In this document: in pieces, positions 63,055 to 64,000 of the stretch
Layout of the letters: each line of letters begins with the position of its first letter
How positions within the stretch are numbered: position 1 is the first letter of the stretch
Assembly: GCA_018066245.1 (NCBI GenBank)
Contig: JAGHRT010000006.1
Location: 1-64,000 of the forward strand
Reading direction: 5' to 3'
Origin: Candidatus Equimonas faecalis
Lineage (GTDB): Bacteria > Bacteroidota > Bacteroidia > Bacteroidales > Bacteroidaceae
Length of the DNA: 64,000 bases
Program-made: the position numbers and the translations under genes
The notes under the pieces: generated by a model
Told to the model about the DNA's origin: nothing
Database searches by the model: none
Seen by the model: the letters and a program-made list of their open reading frames with translations, nothing else

Positions 63055-64000
63055 CTAATCTACGCGGAAGGGAACCTTCTTTGTTTCGTAGTACTTGTCG
63101 TGGTTTCTCATGGCGGAGTAGGGCTGGTAGTTGAGGTTCCAGAAATACTTCTCGATGCCCACACTGGCACTTGTGCCGTTTATCTTATATGAAGCGGTGG
63201 GTGCGCTTGCTGCACGAGAGAAGAGGACGATACCCATACGGGCGTGCTTCTCGGGGGTTTGGGTCGTCATCATGTGGCGCATCAAGTTGGAGTGAATCGT
63301 ATCGGCTGCTTGGGCATAGGAGCCACAGTTGGTGCCCGTGCAGGTTTGAACGCCACCATTAGTGCTTTCTCTGTTTTGGTCATGCCAACGGAAGCCCGTG
63401 TCTATAACATACCAGTGATTAATGTTATGATCGTCTGCGGCGGCGTGCATGGCGGCATCTACCAGGTCATACTTGGCCTTGCATTCGGCAGCATAGTTCG
63501 TCTTGCTCGTTATGGCTGCATTGAGATAGTTGTGTACATATAGCGTACCCTCTGGGCCTTGCTTGCGGACATCCTGCATGGTACATTCAGTCCACAACTT
63601 TTTGAGATGTCCGTCATTACCATTATTAGGAAATCCTTTTTTAGGAGAGTTGTTGAATGGGAAATCAACTACGCTCATACCTATAGGATTGGTGCAGGCT
63701 GATTCATTGATGATGATGATGCGTCCTCGCACATCACTCACCTCTGCATCAACGGGTACATTTTCCAAGCGAAGGTGTTCGGGAATAATGGCCAACAAGT
63801 TTTGCAGTTCCGAATTGTAGTTTGTAGAATTGTCGTAATTGGAAAAGAGGAATACAAAGAACTCCGTGCTGTGCGTTGCCAGCCAATCATCGGCAGCTTC
63901 CACCAAAGCAGCAAAGTCAAAAGAAGAACCAGAATTACCTGCGGAAGAGAAACGGCGGGCATAAAAACCTTTAGGTGCTTTTTTAACGTCCCCCGTATTG
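63055..64000 (-). CDS. Phosphatidylinositol-specific phospholipase C-like protein (5' part outside window)
   Basis: The frame is open to the window end, giving about 314 residues of the C-terminal part. Order of features resembles bacterial PI-PLC X domains: FFVFLFSNYDN, then PVDAEVSDVRGRIIIINE (as in the usual L-xx-VRGKIVL), FPFNNSP, LYVHNYLNAA, KYDLVDAAMHAAADDHNINH WYVIDTG and a C-terminal region RMGIVLFSRAASAPTASYKI. The catalytic His pair would lie mostly upstream, outside the window, so activity cannot be judged. Such enzymes are secreted and act on glycosyl-phosphatidylinositol or inositol lipids. It is flanked by repeat block D and the MITE-like element. Confidence 0.55.
   Translation of the reverse strand, partial: NTGDVKKAPKGFYARRFSSAGNSGSSFDFAALVEAADDWLATHSTEFFVFLFSNYDNSTNYNSELQNLLAIIPEHLRLENVPVDAEVSDVRGRIIIINESACTNPIGMSVVDFPFNNSPKKGFPNNGNDGHLKKLWTECTMQDVRKQGPEGTLYVHNYLNAAITSKTNYAAECKAKYDLVDAAMHAAADDHNINHWYVIDTGFRWHDQNRESTNGGVQTCTGTNCGSYAQAADTIHSNLMRHMMTTQTPEKHARMGIVLFSRAASAPTASYKINGTSASVGIEKYFWNLNYQPYSAMRNHDKYYETKKVPFRVD

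Overview
The window is chromosomal DNA from a member of the Bacteroidales, most likely Prevotellaceae or a close relative. The evidence is threefold. Promoters fit the Bacteroidetes sigma-ABfr pattern TTTG-N19/20-TAnnTTTG at several places. The core operon runs tuf, tRNA-Trp, secE, nusG, rplKAJL, rpoBC. The accessory genes are typical of the order: BspA-like leucine-rich surface proteins, a DUF3078 barrel, a TonB/ExbD-ExbD operon and an outer-membrane barrel receptor. Coding DNA is moderately GC-rich, and no phage, integrase, complete insertion sequence or CRISPR array was found.

Layout. 1-220 holds the tail of a BspA-like gene and a coupled small acidic protein. 600-13,850 is the translation/transcription core: tRNA-Tyr, -Gly, -Thr, then tuf through rpoC, with an attenuator hairpin between rplL and rpoB. 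13.9-17.3 kb is an accessory island with repeats, a small acidic protein, a BspA-like protein and an upstream RNA-like structured block. 17.2-29.1 kb, mostly minus strand, holds a kinase-like gene of mobile-element type next to an M18 aminopeptidase, an MFS carrier, an S9 peptidase, yidC, a DUF3078 protein, trmB and xseA/xseB. 29.2-34.4 kb holds a coiled-coil lipoprotein and the exbB-exbD-exbD-tonB-pstS-like operon. 34.4-42.0 kb is a second accessory island: a small acidic protein, two more BspA-like proteins, an ATPase remnant, repeats and a long leader with three pseudoknots. 42.1-52.8 kb is a compact plus-strand envelope and replication run (WecA/MraY-type transferase, antiporter, maf, glycosyltransferase, DUF4922-SpoIID fusion, AmpG-like carrier, dnaB, lipoprotein). 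52.9-62.0 kb is a minus-strand run with overlapping or closely spaced genes (SPOR lipoprotein, rlmN, pdxA, CDP-alcohol transferase, IspD/TarI-like enzyme, UPF0104 flippase-like protein, nspC, barrel receptor). 62.0-64.0 kb is a repeat island, a MITE-like element and the 3' part of a PI-PLC-like gene.

The most interesting material lies in and around the three BspA islands. Three small proteins share a YxxPxxE / LxAxS / acidic-tail plan and lie directly downstream of BspA-like genes, two of them translationally coupled. The leader of the third BspA gene can form three consecutive H-type pseudoknots behind a good promoter. The islands also share repeat blocks built of very short hairpins, and pieces of dispersed repeats appear to have entered the N-termini of two envelope genes. 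All functions are read from sequence alone, without database searches.
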